Below, in pieces: positions 24,261 to 36,779 of a stretch of 64,000 nucleotides of DNA. The stretch covers positions 65,057,583-65,121,582 of the forward strand of contig CM070874.1 in assembly GCA_036365515.1 (NCBI GenBank). The letters are read 5' to 3'. The notes beneath the pieces are model-generated. The model was not told the origin of the DNA, did no database searches, and worked only from the letters and a program-made list of their open reading frames with translations. Made by a program: the position numbers and the translations under genes. The number at the start of each line of letters is the position of its first letter. Within the stretch, counting starts at the first letter, position 1. This DNA comes from Torymus aiolomorphi. Lineage: Eukaryota > Arthropoda > Insecta > Hymenoptera > Torymidae.

Positions 24261-26340
24261 AAGATGGGGCAAAGTGAACACCTATGGGGTAATCCGAGCA
24301 GATTTTAAAATGAAGGTATCGTTAACAATTAAAAAGTTACAAAAGATTTAGCTATGTAGATTTCTACTTATTCATGATTGTGCTTTAAAACTGCATCGAA
24401 AAATTAAACAAATTTTACTGTTTACAAAAGTTAGTCGCTATTATAAAGCGCCTCGATTTCCCCAGGAACGCTCCTTTAATTCAATTTTACGGTACTTGGT
24501 TGCGAGAGAAATATTGAAGGGAGGTAAATTATAAATGTATACTATTTTGTTTTTCGACGCGAGAAAATTGTAGTGTACGTTAGGAAATCAAGTAGAGTAA
24601 GACTCATATTTAAACTTACGTATCGAATAGCATTTAGTAGAGTAACCGTTTTTGTAACTCACCTGTAACAGAAAAGAAAAATTGTAATTAGTTAAACATG
24701 CAAACAAAAGTCGAAGTTGTTGAAATTCAAAAACGTCTGTTTTACAAAAACAATATAAATGTTAAAAATCAGCACTAAATCTGTACTGAAAAATATTAAA
24801 TTCAATGTATGTAGTATTACATTAAAAGAATAACGGAATTTGACGTTGCAATAGTTGAATTTCCAAGTGAAAATTGAATCATTTTATTTTAAAAATTAGT
24901 TTAAATTAAAGAATAATTAGCCTAAAGACTGAAATGTTCATAAAACAGTTTGAAAGAAATACGGTTGATGATCAGTACAGCATTTTGAAAACGTAAACAA
25001 AACTTCTATGCCTTTGAAAGGAAAGCCGACAAGGCCAGAGAATAATCATGAGTAATTTAAGTTTATCTGTTTTATTTCAATGATATTATCAACGTGTTTT
25101 TCTTGTTTATACTCAATGTTAAGAGAAAATATTTAAATCCAAATTTTATCAGATTTTAATTTTGAAAATTCAAATTATAAGTCTATAAATTATTTTAATT
25201 TCAGCTTCATCTAAAGAGTGATTAATTTATTTATTTTATAAACTAATATGATAAAAACTTTATCAAAATTTAATATTGGTGAATTTATTCAAGTTATAAA
25301 ACATTTTAATATGCGTTTTGTTGACTCTATAAATTATGGTATTAATATGTATAATATGTACATTATAAATTTTACAATGAAGTAGTTAAAAAATTACTAT
25401 CAATTATGAAAGACAAGATTAACGCTTTTCTTGCCAGTTCATCGTATTAATCATGCGGGAAATCTGTAGGAATGTGTAACAACAGACACGTAATGCAGCG
25501 AAATTGATACTATGATTGTTATGTGAATCATGAATGATTCAGAAAAATTATAATTCTATTTCAATATTTTTTTGAAAAAATTTATGTTTTCAAGTTTGAT
25601 AAATGAGCAAAGTAAAAGTGAGATAATTTTATTCGATCACAAAATGATTTACATAATTTATCAAAATTCGAAGCAATTCTTCATAAACAGAAAATACAAT
25701 CATACAATCTAGACAAATATAAGATTTAAAACGAAAACAAATTCGAAAGACACTGATAACTGTTATTTTAAATATACGCAGTGTAACGTACAATTTTACT
25801 TTTACGGGAAAAAATGACTATAATCACTGAGGTCTTTAGTCTACACTATCTATAAAAACGTCACAGAGCTTTAAAAAAGTCGTCAACATTAACCCCTTAC
25901 TTATCAGACCCAAAAAGCTTTAAAAGGCGAGTTCTAAAATTTATCGCCTCGGTGCATAGTCATTAGTCGATAACACTTTTGCCGTAAAACAATTTTGTCA
26001 TAATTCAAATCGTACTACCGATTTAGAAAATATTCGAAAAGGAAAATATTTGAGGAAAATTGTATAAAAAATTATTTTATTTCTAAACTTAAAATATATT
26101 CATTATTCTCTACAATTTATTATTTGGAACAGAAAAAACTATTAGATTTTAAGTGCTTACGAAAAAAATTGTAAATTTTTATTACACTTCTAATCAATTA
26201 TGCTATTTCAGATAGTAAATTTTAGAGAACCGTTTGAAAAGTGTAAAAAAAATGAACGACTCAATCTATTCAGTGACTAGTTAGAAAAAATTTACATTAA
26301 ATTACACATTACAATATCTCGTAAAATCGCACTCGTCCTA
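24261..26340. other. Long AT-rich interval
   Basis: About 2 kb of AT-rich DNA. A GGGGCAAAGTGAACACC segment near 24268-24284 resembles an element end, but no partner is found. No gene, RNA or repeat is recognised. Confidence 0.45.
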
Positions 26341-28200
26341 TTCAATAACTCCCAAATTTAAAACAACCGATCACAACAGAGCTACCAACATTATCAACTA
26401 AAAACCTTTCCAACTCAACGACTCCGAAACCGCCAGAACCAGGTACCCGCTTGTTGCACAATTTTCCGCAACCGTAACCACACATCAGCTCGCCTCGTAC
26501 CTTTCTCTCCCACCGCATCCTCGTCATCCCGGCGTCATTTACATCCACGGTTTCCTCTCCATCTCCAAAAAGATCCACACTCGTCCGTCTCTCATCCTAC
26601 GGCTCTTCTCCACTTTTCCGCTCTCCGGTGACCACGCGCCTGCTTTTCAGGGCCTTGCACGTGCGCGTAACAGCAGCAGCAGCAGCAACAGCCTGACGTC
26701 ACCGCGAGTTCCATCGTCATGATAGTGCGAACGCGCGCGAGAAAATGTAATCGGCGCTCCCTCGTGTATACTGTTTCAGCGAGGCAAGCGTGAGCCGCGC
26801 GGAGTGAGAGAGAGATTATAGCGCCGCACGTGTCGACGAATCAAAGTCCACGGAGGTCAAAGTCCAGCGAGCGAAATGCCGAGGAAACCGTTGATCTCTC
26901 TCTCTCCTCTTGTACGCATACTGCGCGCGAATAAGCGCGAGTACTTATATTTATATGAGGAGGATATGTAGCAGCGCTTGTTTTTGTTGCCGACCTGAAT
27001 GTGACTTTATACACAGCTATCGAGCTTTGAGTTTCCGTTGCGGTGTGGACAACAAGTCGTCGACGATTGGTTGGTCGCGAGCTGCCGGCGCCGATGACCT
27101 TTTCAATTTTTCGTAAACACTGTGCGTGTGCTCCGATTTGGTTGCCGATCGGAACGATTCTTCCTCTATAGATGTAAACACACTCGAGCTTTTTAAGTAT
27201 ATCAATCTCTCTCAATTGTATATTTAAATCGAATCCACGGGTCCACACCGGCTCTCTTTTTCCTTCATCGCACTCACTGTATCATTTCTTCGCGCGCATG
27301 CTCACAACTCCCTCCTCCAAACTGTCGACTCGTGCGCACTTTTTTCCGCGAATTGGGAATCGAATCACTGTCATCGCGGCTCTTCTTCACCTTGGCTAAA
27401 CACTAGCATATATATACAGTACAGCGGCGGATCGCAACGCACACACACAGACACATAGCCTTACGTAACCCCCGTATTTTCTCTGTTCTACACGCGCGTG
27501 TCGCCGCATAAAAGACTCTTTCTCACGTGTGTGTGCATCACAGCAGCGCTCCGGCGTCGCGTTGCTCACTCTATAATACGCGAGTACTGCGCAGATACGC
27601 TTATAACCGAGCGCGATCGGCGCTGCCACCTACGACGTCGCAGTCGCCGTCACGGAAAATATATATATTCGCTCAGCGGAGCTGTGTGTGCATTCGTTCA
27701 CTCTCTCTCTCTCTCTCGCTCAGCGAGTTTAGTTATATATTTCTCTTGCGCACGCGCTCTGCGAGTATAGAGCGTAAATACGCGCGTATAACGTACGTAA
27801 ACATTCGCAAGCGCTCTCTCGCTCTCGCTCACTCTCTCGACGTCGTCGACGTGGGTTCGTCAAAGGCGAAAGAGCGGCGCCGCTCTGTCGTGCCGTTTTT
27901 CCCTCTCTCTCCCTCTGATTCCTGCTTGCTCTCTGTCTTTGCATGTGTGTAAGTGCGCGTGTGTTTTCCCCTCTGGTAGCGTATATATGCGCGGGCGCGC
28001 GCGTCACTGGCCTCCGCGCTCGCGCGCGAAAACTCTCTTTATCGCGCATTGTGCGCGTATGCGAGCGCGCGTATATAGGTGTGCGGGAGAGTTTCTGTTT
28101 GTTTGCGCCGTTTGCGTGCGCACGAAAGAGAAAGAGAGAGAGAAAGAACGTTTATTAGATTCGAACGAGCGACTCGGTTCGGATTATGGCGATTTCCCAG
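26341..28200. other. Large GC-rich island
   Basis: The left shoulder (26340-26600) is C/A-rich. The core has a CAG run near 26672-26690, alternating pyrimidine-purine DNA around 27470-27560 and 27950-28080, and CT runs near 27700-27715. The many overlapping frames up to 141 aa are compositional. Confidence 0.5.
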
Positions 28201-28560
28201 CGTAATTTGCCAATTTCAATTTTAAGTTTGATTTGAATTTGAAGATGTTTGGAGTAAATCGCTGTAAATGATGTAATACTCGATTTAAAGTTTTATATAT
28301 TGACTTTTTCTTTGTAAAGTCACCAGATTTAGCGATAAGTAAATTTGTAATTTTATAATATTAATATTTGCTTAATTCCTCTGTAATCGGGCATTATAAA
28401 TTTTCTATTCAAATTTTCCTACCTTTTTCCTTAATCATTCATTTTGAAAGCGCCACTGTAATCAAATTCTAAGCTGTTAAAGTAAACTTTACGATTCTTT
28501 TTATTCCACGAACTTACTTTGCAAAAGTTCAAGTTTCCAAAAATCGAAAAAGAAGATTGA
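28201..28560. other. AT-rich spacer
   Basis: AT-rich; nothing recognised. Confidence 0.45.
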
Positions 28561-29570
28561 ATCTACAGAGAGTTCCTTACACTATATTCACACCGTATTT
28601 TCACAATCAGTTCTTTTTTCAGAAAATCATTTCAGTAACAAATTGTTTTTCCTCGAACAAAAAAAAAAATATATCTTCGGAACGTAAGCAAAGCTGCAAT
28701 TTGAGGATGACTAAACTCATTGTCTTTTCGAAAACAATCGGGCGCGCTGACGTTCACAATTTGCACATAAATCCACAAAAACTTTCTTCTCCAACATCGT
28801 CATCTCTTTCGTCATTGTCGTCAGGGCATCGGCATAAAGTTCGGCTTACATACGTCACACTCTATTCTTTTTCCGTCCGTCATCTCACCTCTCTCCCCTC
28901 AAAAACAAAAAGAAAAAAAAAACATCGACACACACACTGCATCGCAAACTTTCAACACTGATCAGAAAAAACCGCGGATGAAAATCTAAACAGCAAAGAG
29001 GGGAAGGTAGGGTACCTCCTATATCAATATTTTATATTTTTGAGAGCCCCGCGCGAACAACCTCAGCTGCGCGCGGCGCGGCGTTTTAACGACTGCATGC
29101 ACACGCATGCGTGCACGCGCGATCGCCGGCGCTGCTATACACCACCCCACCTCCTCCTCCTCCACCGCCTCCTTCTTCGGGTTTCCCCTCTCGTTCGTTG
29201 CTGCTGCTACCGCCGCCTGATCGCTTCGCTGCCGCGCTGTTGCTGCGCTTTCTCTGCGCGCTAGTGGCAGTGTGTTGCTTTTGTTCGAGAAAATGTTGTT
29301 TCGAATTTGCCATGCGTGTTATCGGATGGAAATGCGGGCAACGGGGAAAATGCATCGATGCGTGGCTAAGAGAGGAAAAGAGAGAGAAATCTCTCTCGCG
29401 AAAGAGAGAGAAAGAAAGACCGAAAATCGAAGGGATTGTTGGAGATCGAGAAAATGGTGATTTTTATGGAGAGGTGCTTTCAATTCGCGTGGCAGCGATA
29501 GAAGTTTTGAGAAAATGTTGGTTAGATAGTTTTCAATGTAGAGTATCCATGAAACAGGTGAAGTATAGAT
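28561..29570. other. GC-rich island
   Basis: A C/A-rich left part (28560-28970) leads into a GC-rich core (29040-29260) with a CTC/CCT-rich tract at about 29145-29180, then a G-rich right part (29320-29480). The 157-aa frame at 29111-29584 begins with poly-Pro from this tract and has no domain. Confidence 0.45.
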
Positions 29571-29760
29571 ACATTGTTTTTTAAAAATAATATTAAACCG
29601 ATTGTTTCATTGTTATAATTAAAAAACGTTACACATAACGAGGTTCGAGAGTCTTCATTAACATCAATTTTTTTTTTCGTCATCTTAAGACCTTTACCTG
29701 CAATGTATGTCGTTGCTTGTATCATGGTATATGTAAAAATCATTGTAAAAAATTATTAAA
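29571..29760. other. AT-rich spacer
   Basis: AT-rich; nothing recognised. Confidence 0.4.
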
Positions 29761-30380
29761 GTTGACGTCAATCAAGACTCCCAAACCTCCTTAATATGGA
29801 CTTTATAAAAGTCTTTGAATAAGTAAGTTTAACTTCCTTACTTTTTAATTAACTAAAAACAAAAGCTTTACCTACGACTCAACGTCTTATTTTTACATTA
29901 AAACGCTTTAACTTCGCGATAAGACGAACATTATCCATATAACGATAATACAGCGCGATAACTACGCGAAACTACCTATCTCCACCCGAGCTCGCGCATA
30001 TTACAGCCATTAATATTTCTCCCGATTAACGCCGCGGCGCGTATATAGAGCGGCTCTAATAAATTAGAAGTGATGCCCTAGCGTTTGATCGATAACACCG
30101 TAAGGGTTACTCCATATCTACGCGCGGGGTGTAAGAAGGGGTGTAGTAGTAGTAGTATATAGCAGCGCGCGAGCTGATCTGCGCCCGGCTATCGGTCAGC
30201 CAGTGATAGGTTGTGTTTTGCATTCTCTTTATATTGATTAAAACTACTTATTAATTACGTATCAGGCATACGGGGGTAAGTAGAGGGAGGGCAGAGTTTA
30301 TGGATGAGGAGTGCAGTATCGAGGTGTTGTCTTCCCTTCGCGGTAGACGAGGTCTTGGCTGGTTATTCTTAGAGGGAAAA
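29761..30380. other. GC-rich island
   Basis: The left part is C/A-rich. The core near 29990-30200 includes a TAGTAG run and TATATAGC at about 30157. The right shoulder (30270-30370) is G/T-rich. A TATA-driven start is possible, but the spacing to TCAGCC (about 30197) is too long. Confidence 0.45.
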
Positions 30381-30826
30381 AAATAAATAACTACTAATTC
30401 TACTGTTCACACAATTAATTAGTGATTAGAATACAAGGTTCATTTTACTTACAACAATGTCAGTGAGAACGGTATTAAAGAAAAATAGAATCTTCCATTT
30501 GTTAAAGCGGGATTGGCATTAGATTCCAATATATTGAAACAGTTTTAAAACAAATGAAGTGTCTGTTTTTTCCGAAAAGGAGGTTCTCCTTTTTTTCAAT
30601 GAACTTTTAACTTTTTAAACGGAGTGAAAATTACATTTTGAATATAATATTATTTCCACTACAAACAAAAGTTATTTTTACTGATATTATAATGCCGTGT
30701 CAGCTTTTCTACAAGTCAGTTAATTTATAGCTGATGCAAAACGGTTAAATTAACTATAATTTTTTTCCTGTGTATAGCATTTGAAAAAAAAAATATTCTC
30801 ACTCGTAACAGCATGAAAAAGTAATT
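30381..30826. other. AT-rich spacer
   Basis: AT-rich; nothing recognised. Confidence 0.4.
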
Positions 30827-30951
30827 TTGCTTCCTCCTAGAGGAAGCTTTGTGATAGTAAAAAAAAAAGTTTGTGAGATAATGTCTTAGGAATGTTGTAT
30901 AGAAAATTTGGAATCGAAATACACCATTTTTAGAAAATGTCCGTATGGATG

Positions 30952-30982
<31 letters not shown>

Positions 30983-32170
30983 CCGTATACTCTGATATCT
31001 CATGATCTACTCAACCGATTTTAACGAGAGAGTGATCATTTTTTCAGGTTTTGCTTCAACAATTGGGGTCAATATTTTATTTTTGTCAAAATCGATTTTT
31101 TTGTTTTTTATCGCCATTTTTAAATTTTCAAAATTTTTATTTTCAATTTTTTTTTATATTTAGAACAAATATTATTTATATACGATAAATTCTCTGTATG
31201 CAGAATAAAATTTTCTACAATTTAAAAAAAAAAAAAAAACGGTTAGCTATATTTCCTCATAAGTTATTCATGAAAACGTCATTTTTAGTAAATAGGTTAT
31301 ATTTCAAAATTAAAAAAAGATATTAACATGAATATTTTTTTGGTTATAAAGAATACTGAGTACTATAACTTACTAAATTTTTAGGTTTTTTTATTCATTA
31401 TTTTTGGAGAAAAAAAATAATTTATGAAAAAAAGTGTTTTTTTTTGTCGTTCAATAACTAGAGTAAAATTGGCTTAATCAGTTTGAAATTTTTTTAGTGG
31501 TACATTTTGTATCACAATCGATTGAGTTCTTTGGGCAAAAGGATTGATCCATAAATTTCGGAGATATTTGAGGTTAAAATTTTTTCACTTTTTTTTTAAA
31601 TCGTAATTTCTCGAGAACGGCTTTATGTATTTGAATCGGGTGGGCGGCATTCGAAAGAGAATTTCAAGACCTATATTTTCTAAAAAAAATTATTTGTCTA
31701 GCTATTACGGTTCTTTTGTTATTAATAAAAACGTAAACATTGAAAAATGAAAAAAATGAGTTTAGTATGTCCAACTATTGCGGGAGTAAAAATTGACTTA
31801 AGCGCTTCAAAATTCCTCGTAAAGGTGGATTTTGGATAGTTTTCGGTCGAGTTATTCGGGCAAAATGATTGGTCCTTAAATTTCAAAGATATTTAAAAAA
31901 ATTTCAAGTTAATATTTTCCATAAAATTTTCCCAATTTTTTTAAAATGTATTGAGGATGGCTCTATGTATCTGAATGTGATGGGTAGCATTTGAAAGAGA
32001 ATTCTCATGTAAAATCAACTCCTGACGAGTTGTTAGACTTATAAAAACGATTTTAAGCCGTTTACATCGTACAAAATAAAGTATGAAATTTTAAATATTG
32101 GAAGTAAAAATTAATTAAAGGAATCAGTAAATCAAGTTTGAGGAAGCTACGTGCCAATGAATTGGCAGCG
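30827..32170 (+). mobile_element. Repeat family R, copy 2
   Basis: Same orientation as copy 1. TTGCTTCCTCCTAGAGGAAGC would run to 21 bases at the start; its key part is the GCTTCC..GGAAGC palindrome. It ends with GCCAATGAATTGGC near 32153-32166. A GT run at about 30951-30973 sits at the same internal place as in copy 1. An internal segment (near 31425-31735) is repeated at 31740-32010, so this copy carries a tandem duplication. No protein is encoded. Confidence 0.7.
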
Positions 32171-32431
32171 GTTTTTTTTTCAATACTATTTTCGATTCGA
32201 CAAATTTATCCATTAGTTAAAAACATACAGCATCTGTGTTACAATAATAACTAAAATCCATGCATTTTTACGATACAACGTGTTATAAAAATGTTTTTTA
32301 TCGTTCTTGCTCGCTCTCTCGCCTCCTCTCTGTATATCTCTTTTCGCTGAGTCGTTGTGGTCCGATTACCAGAAAGCCTGGGTGGCCGCAGAATGGAGAA
32401 AGCGCGGGTCCGAGCAAGATCGAATGAACGG

Positions 32432-32474
<43 letters not shown>

Positions 32475-33823
32475 TAATTGGAGCAAAAGGAATGACGGGA
32501 GATGATTTCGAAGATCGGTAAGTAAGAAGAGATCGATATCTGCGATTTTAAATATGCCAATGCGGTTCTTTGTGTCGCTTGTTTTCTTGCCCGCAGATCC
32601 TTGAACTCGTGTTTGCTTGTTTTCATTGATATTGATTTCAAAAGTACTGTATCCTTTTTTTTAACTTTTCAATTAATGTTTACATTGAAAAGCTAGTACA
32701 TAAAGTTAGTATATATATATTTGGTTTTTATTTAGTTATTTTAAAAAATGTTAAGATGGCTCATGCGATTTCTTATAAAAAAGCAGATACATCTTAAACT
32801 TAACAAATACGTTCTTTAAACATTAAACTTTCGATCTGTACTAAGAAAATTGTAGGTCAACGACCAAATTATCGAAAAAACTGAGTTTATAAATAGGTAC
32901 GTTTAACACATAACCTTATGGGAATGAACAGTTTATTGCTTCGTAGTAACTTGTAAAAAAGCAGTTTTTAATGTACAATATATGAAATTAAAGATTTTTT
33001 TGTGAAGAATCTAATAATATCATCAGAATTATAGGTTAACGACCAAACAAAAAAGATATTAACAATAAACGTTACAAATGTGCTACGGCGCATGCGCACT
33101 GGGACCAGTCATATAAATGTAGCGACAAATTAGCAAAGTTTTTATTTATTTATAAAATCTTTTTTTTGTTTGAACATTTAGAAGTTATTTACAATAAATT
33201 TACGTAAAATACGTTAACTTAATTTGGCAATAATAAAGAAGCCCCTTGCGGAGCCCCGACTTGATACGGCACCGAACGCATGAGCCTCCTTAAATTTATC
33301 AAATTTATGTTTACATCGATATATATATACGGTAACTGTAAAACTGTCTTTTGCTAAACGTAGTAATTGAAAAGATTTCATATCCGGTGAAGTAAACTGC
33401 GAGTGAATGCCCGTGCTCATTTGAAAATCAACTATAAATCAAAGTGTACGAAAGGAGGAAGTGAATCGAGGTGAAACAAGAGGATGTAGGCGGAAAAGAA
33501 GTAGAAGATTGAAATGCTGAGGAAACCTCCCGAGTCCTGTCACACTCACGATTTACTTTTATGAATAAAATGATGCTCATCCGTTTCTAACGAGAAATGT
33601 TTCTACGCATTGCATTCAATATTTAACGTTATTAAAATTTTATATGGACCTGCACTAATGTAATTGAGGAATTTAATTTTTTAGGGAATAAAATTTATGT
33701 GGCATATTTACCTATACTATTCGACCGCTCTTATCAAGTTCCATTATTAAAAAAAAGTAACTCACTTGAAACAAAAAAAAACATCAACACGACGTTACTT
33801 TCAATTTGAAAGCTATTTTCATA
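32171..33823. other. Mostly AT-rich interval with one GC patch
   Basis: A GC patch at about 32300-32520 contains the (AG)n array described separately. A 21-base segment near 32849 (containing AACGACCAAA) recurs near 33029 with two changes. Otherwise no gene or element is recognised. Confidence 0.4.
32434..32471. repeat. (GA)n microsatellite
   Basis: About 38 bases of GA repeats. Confidence 0.95.
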
Positions 33824-34215
33824 GACTGAGAAAAAGTTTTGTAAAAATTATTATACTATTTCGCAAACTTACCACAGATTGTAAAGACCCAAAAAGTTGC
33901 AATACTTTATAGTGAATTTTACAATACAGTATAGTTAGTGTTCCTATATATTTCTTATAAACTATGAAACTTTTGGGGTTTTACCCTGGTAGAAATTAGT
34001 CCATTAAAAATTGGCAGGAAAACAGAAACTGGCATTGGAAATGGCTAGTTATTAGACACAAGTGTAACGCTTTTTTTCATCAACTTCTCTCATTTTATGG
34101 AATGGCCCTTAACCTCAAAATCTTCACATTAAAATTTCATAACAATTTAATCACATATTGTAAAACTTATACTCTTAAGAGATAGTTTACCGGGATATTA
34201 TTTATTATTTAGTAG

Positions 34216-34704
34216 TCTTTGTACTATTTACAGCTTTATTCTGTAAAACCATATGTTAGAGGTTTGTCGGAAAGGATTAGAAGGGTTTTTAGTAAACATA
34301 ATATTCAAGTTTTCTTTAGAAATGATAATAATTTAGAAAGGTTATTTAGTAATTGTAAAGACAAGGATGATAAATGTTTGAAATCGGGAGTTGTTTATAA
34401 AATTAATTGTAGGGATTGTAATGGTTGTTATATTGGTCAAACGGGTAGATATTTGAAAAAGAGAATATATGAACATCAATATAGTTTACGCAGCTCAAGT
34501 TGTACATCGGGTTTGAAAGAACATTGTTTAAATAGTTTGCATTCTTTCGATTTTGGGAGTGTGGATATTTTGGAACAGGGGATTAAGAATAAATATAAGA
34601 GAGAAAGCCTTGAAAGTATTCACATTCTAAGAAATCGGAATAATGTAAATTTAATGATAGAGTCAAGTAAATTAGATAACATTTATCATTCTTTATTAAT
34701 TTAA
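34216..34704 (+). pseudogene. Penelope-like retroelement, C-terminal GIY-YIG endonuclease part
   Basis: An open stretch of about 161 codons matches the C-terminal part of Penelope-like element proteins. A basic linker (PYVRGLSERIRRVFSKHNIQ) is followed by a Cys-rich segment and the GIY-YIG nuclease: VVYKI, then CRDCNGCYIGQTGR, then the KKRIYEH helix with the expected Arg and a conserved Glu near residue 135. In this family the nuclease nicks target DNA for insertion. The reverse-transcriptase domain is missing: a stop lies at 34213-34215 and no upstream RT is seen, so this is a 5'-truncated copy. The apparent start is TTG and is not meaningful. The downstream repeat and ribozyme-like motif belong to the same element. 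Confidence 0.85.
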
Positions 34705-34735
34705 GTGAGAATGGCAAGTTGGAGAGGGGAATGTG

Positions 34736-34785
34736 GAGGGTGGTGGGGTAAGAGAAAAGAAGGTGGGGTAAGAGAAAAGAAGGGG
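34736..34785 (+). repeat. Tandem repeat in the Penelope-like 3' region
   Basis: A 20-base unit (GGTGGGGTAAGAGAAAAGAA) is present twice in tandem, about 35 bases after the stop codon of the endonuclease frame. Confidence 0.85.
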
Positions 34786-34832
34786 GTATGGGTGCATGGT
34801 ATATAAGGAGGTGTATCGCGGGTTTTATTTCA

Positions 34833-34872
34833 GTCCCTGAGGAGGAGCCGGAGCAGGCTTGAAACGTCGGAC
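34833..34872 (+). ncRNA. Hammerhead-ribozyme-like motif (type I, minimal)
   Basis: Stem I pairs GTCC (34833-34836) with GGAC (34869-34872). The core CTGAGGA (34837-34843) fits CUGANGA. Stem II pairs AGCC (34846-34849) with GGCT (34856-34859) across a 6-base loop. GAAA (34861-34864) is followed by CGTC, giving a GUC cleavage site after 34868 and an almost absent stem III. Penelope-like elements are known to carry hammerheads with tiny stem III that act as dimers. One extra base (G34844) lies between core and stem II, so activity here is uncertain. Confidence 0.65.
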
Positions 34873-35444
34873 AATGTGGTGGTGGTGGGCAGTCAGATCG
34901 TCCTTTGCTAACAAAGTTTTTTCCAGATTTTAATTAAGTTTTTATTTCAGATTCTGCGGGGGTGATTATAAACAAGGGCAATCTGACTGCCATAAATATT
35001 AATTATTTTAATTTAATTTGTAAGACTGTAAGACCGATGGAAAAATTCTTATCAGTTTATTCTGTAAGATATAAACCAAAATTGTTATTTTGCCATGTGA
35101 CCCTATCCCTCTCAGTCATCGCCATAACAAATCGTTTGTTACTAGATTTTTAATAGCTTTTCCGGTTAGCTATTTTAACTAGTATTAAAATGCCAAATTC
35201 ATAGATAGTACAACATTTTGACCATTTTTACAACCAATAAATGTGAAAAATAGGTTGAAAAAATCGTTAGACTTGTGGTAGAAAACTGGAGTCCATTTTT
35301 TTGCCATCTTGGTTCAAACTAACCATTTACTACCTAAAAGATTATTTCAATTTCTACCAGGGTACAATCTGTAGTAGTTTTACGAGATAGTATGATAATC
35401 TTTACAAAACTATAAGTAACTTTTCTAAACTTTTTACTCAGTCA

Positions 35445-36020
35445 TATTCACAATGAAATTGCTAATTATAAAATGACTCATTCTTACAATAGTTTATTTC
35501 TATCACTTCTTTTTTTATTGATAAGTTCGCAAGAATAATACGACATCGACACTTTTTATTTGTATCGTTCTCAGACACGTATCTCCATAGGTATAGATAT
35601 TCGCGGTCGAAATCCAAAACCGCGACCGCCGAGTGGAGATTATGGTGGATACGGTAGCATAAGGTGTTTCTACATTGACAATCTCGACAAGTTCAATATC
35701 AGTAAATGAACTTGAAACATTTGGTTTTGAGAAATCGGAGTCATTAGAAAATTGCGAATGAATATACGATGTACTGGTAATTACAATTTTTGCAAATTCC
35801 CTAAATTTTTAGAATGACTTTTCCGTCAAACCTTATATTATATAAAAAATTTTTATTTCGTACAATGTATGACCTCTCGAAGAAAAATAAAACCCGGAAA
35901 GTATTTTTTCAAAATAATTGTCCTTACATTTTAAAAAAAATAACTCCTCATCACACATGTTAATTTCAATTTCGTTAAATGCATTCGATAAAAGCAATTT
36001 GCCATTCATACATGTATAAT
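35445..36020. other. AT-rich spacer
   Basis: AT-rich with a short GC segment near 35575-35650. No feature is recognised. Confidence 0.4.
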
Positions 36021-36777
36021 AAACATCTTACCGATTGCAATCAGGTCCACACGCGACACGTGACTCCACACCTCCTTACTGCTTAACAATTCGCACCCCG
36101 ACCAGGAAGTGCGGCTCCGTGACGGTAATAAGATTCGTTACCCCGATCGATTACATTCACTTCACAACCTCGAAAACAAACAAACAGACGAAGAAAGCCG
36201 AGCAAAAGAAAAACAAAATGCCTAATCGCTCGGCAATTTCTTTTCAAGAAGCTGCGCGGCGACTTGTGCGCCAAGTTCCCCTTATTCCGGTGTGTGTGTG
36301 TATCGGTATACGCGTGACGTCCGCATTTCTAAAATGCCATCCATCAAGTCGCCCGTGCAGCAACGACGCTTGCGAACCAAAAGAAAAAGGAAGGGGGGCG
36401 TGTATAGAAAGCATCGCGCGCAACAGCATCGCACACACATAACCTCTCGTTACTGGAAGCCTTATCGCTTGCGACTTAATTTTTTCCGAGTCATCACCCT
36501 TATCTCCGCGCCTGCACGTGTCTACATGGAAAATCGCGAAAATTCGGAATAAACGCGCAGCAGCGGCGGCGACGCTCGAGCGCGGTCACGTGACGGCGCG
36601 GGTGACGTCGGTGGGAGAGCTATACAACTCACGTGGAGCGCCCGCGCACACGTATATAATAGAAAAGAGAGAGGGACGAGCGTCACTCGGGCGACACTGC
36701 GCTCTACGCGCGTGACTTTTTTTGCTCGCTCTATAGCTCGTTTTCGCGCGAACGCCCTCGCATGTGCGTATACGAGG
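36021..36777. other. GC-rich island
   Basis: The left shoulder (36030-36120) is C-rich and the core (36540-36720) is CpG-rich. The right shoulder is interrupted by the element starting at 36780. Frames up to 135 aa show no domain. Confidence 0.45.
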
Positions 36778-36779
36778 TA

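Larger units (their letters stand above)
33984..35362. mobile_element. Inner TA-flanked inverted-repeat element (B)
   Basis: The ends are CCCTGGTAGAAATT and its complement, each flanked by TA (33982-33983 and 35363-35364). The location inside element A shows it inserted later. The only protein-like sequence inside comes from the Penelope-like fragment. Confidence 0.55.
33824..35444. mobile_element. Outer TA-flanked inverted-repeat element (A)
   Basis: The left end (GACTGAGAAAAAGTTT) and the right end (AAACTTTTTACTCAGTC) are inverted copies, and about 60 bases of each arm correspond, including the ACAATCTGT block near 33873-33883 and 35364-35373. TA flanks both ends (33822-33823 and 35445-35446), as expected of Tc1/mariner-type insertions. 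It has no transposase. Its interior is occupied by element B. Confidence 0.6.

Noticed and set aside
24268..24310. Possible end of another inverted-repeat element (GGGGCAAAGTGAACACC)
   Set aside because: No inverted partner was found within several kilobases.
36035..36442. 135-aa plus-strand frame
   Set aside because: It lies in an island with overlapping frames on the other strand and shows no motif or splice context.
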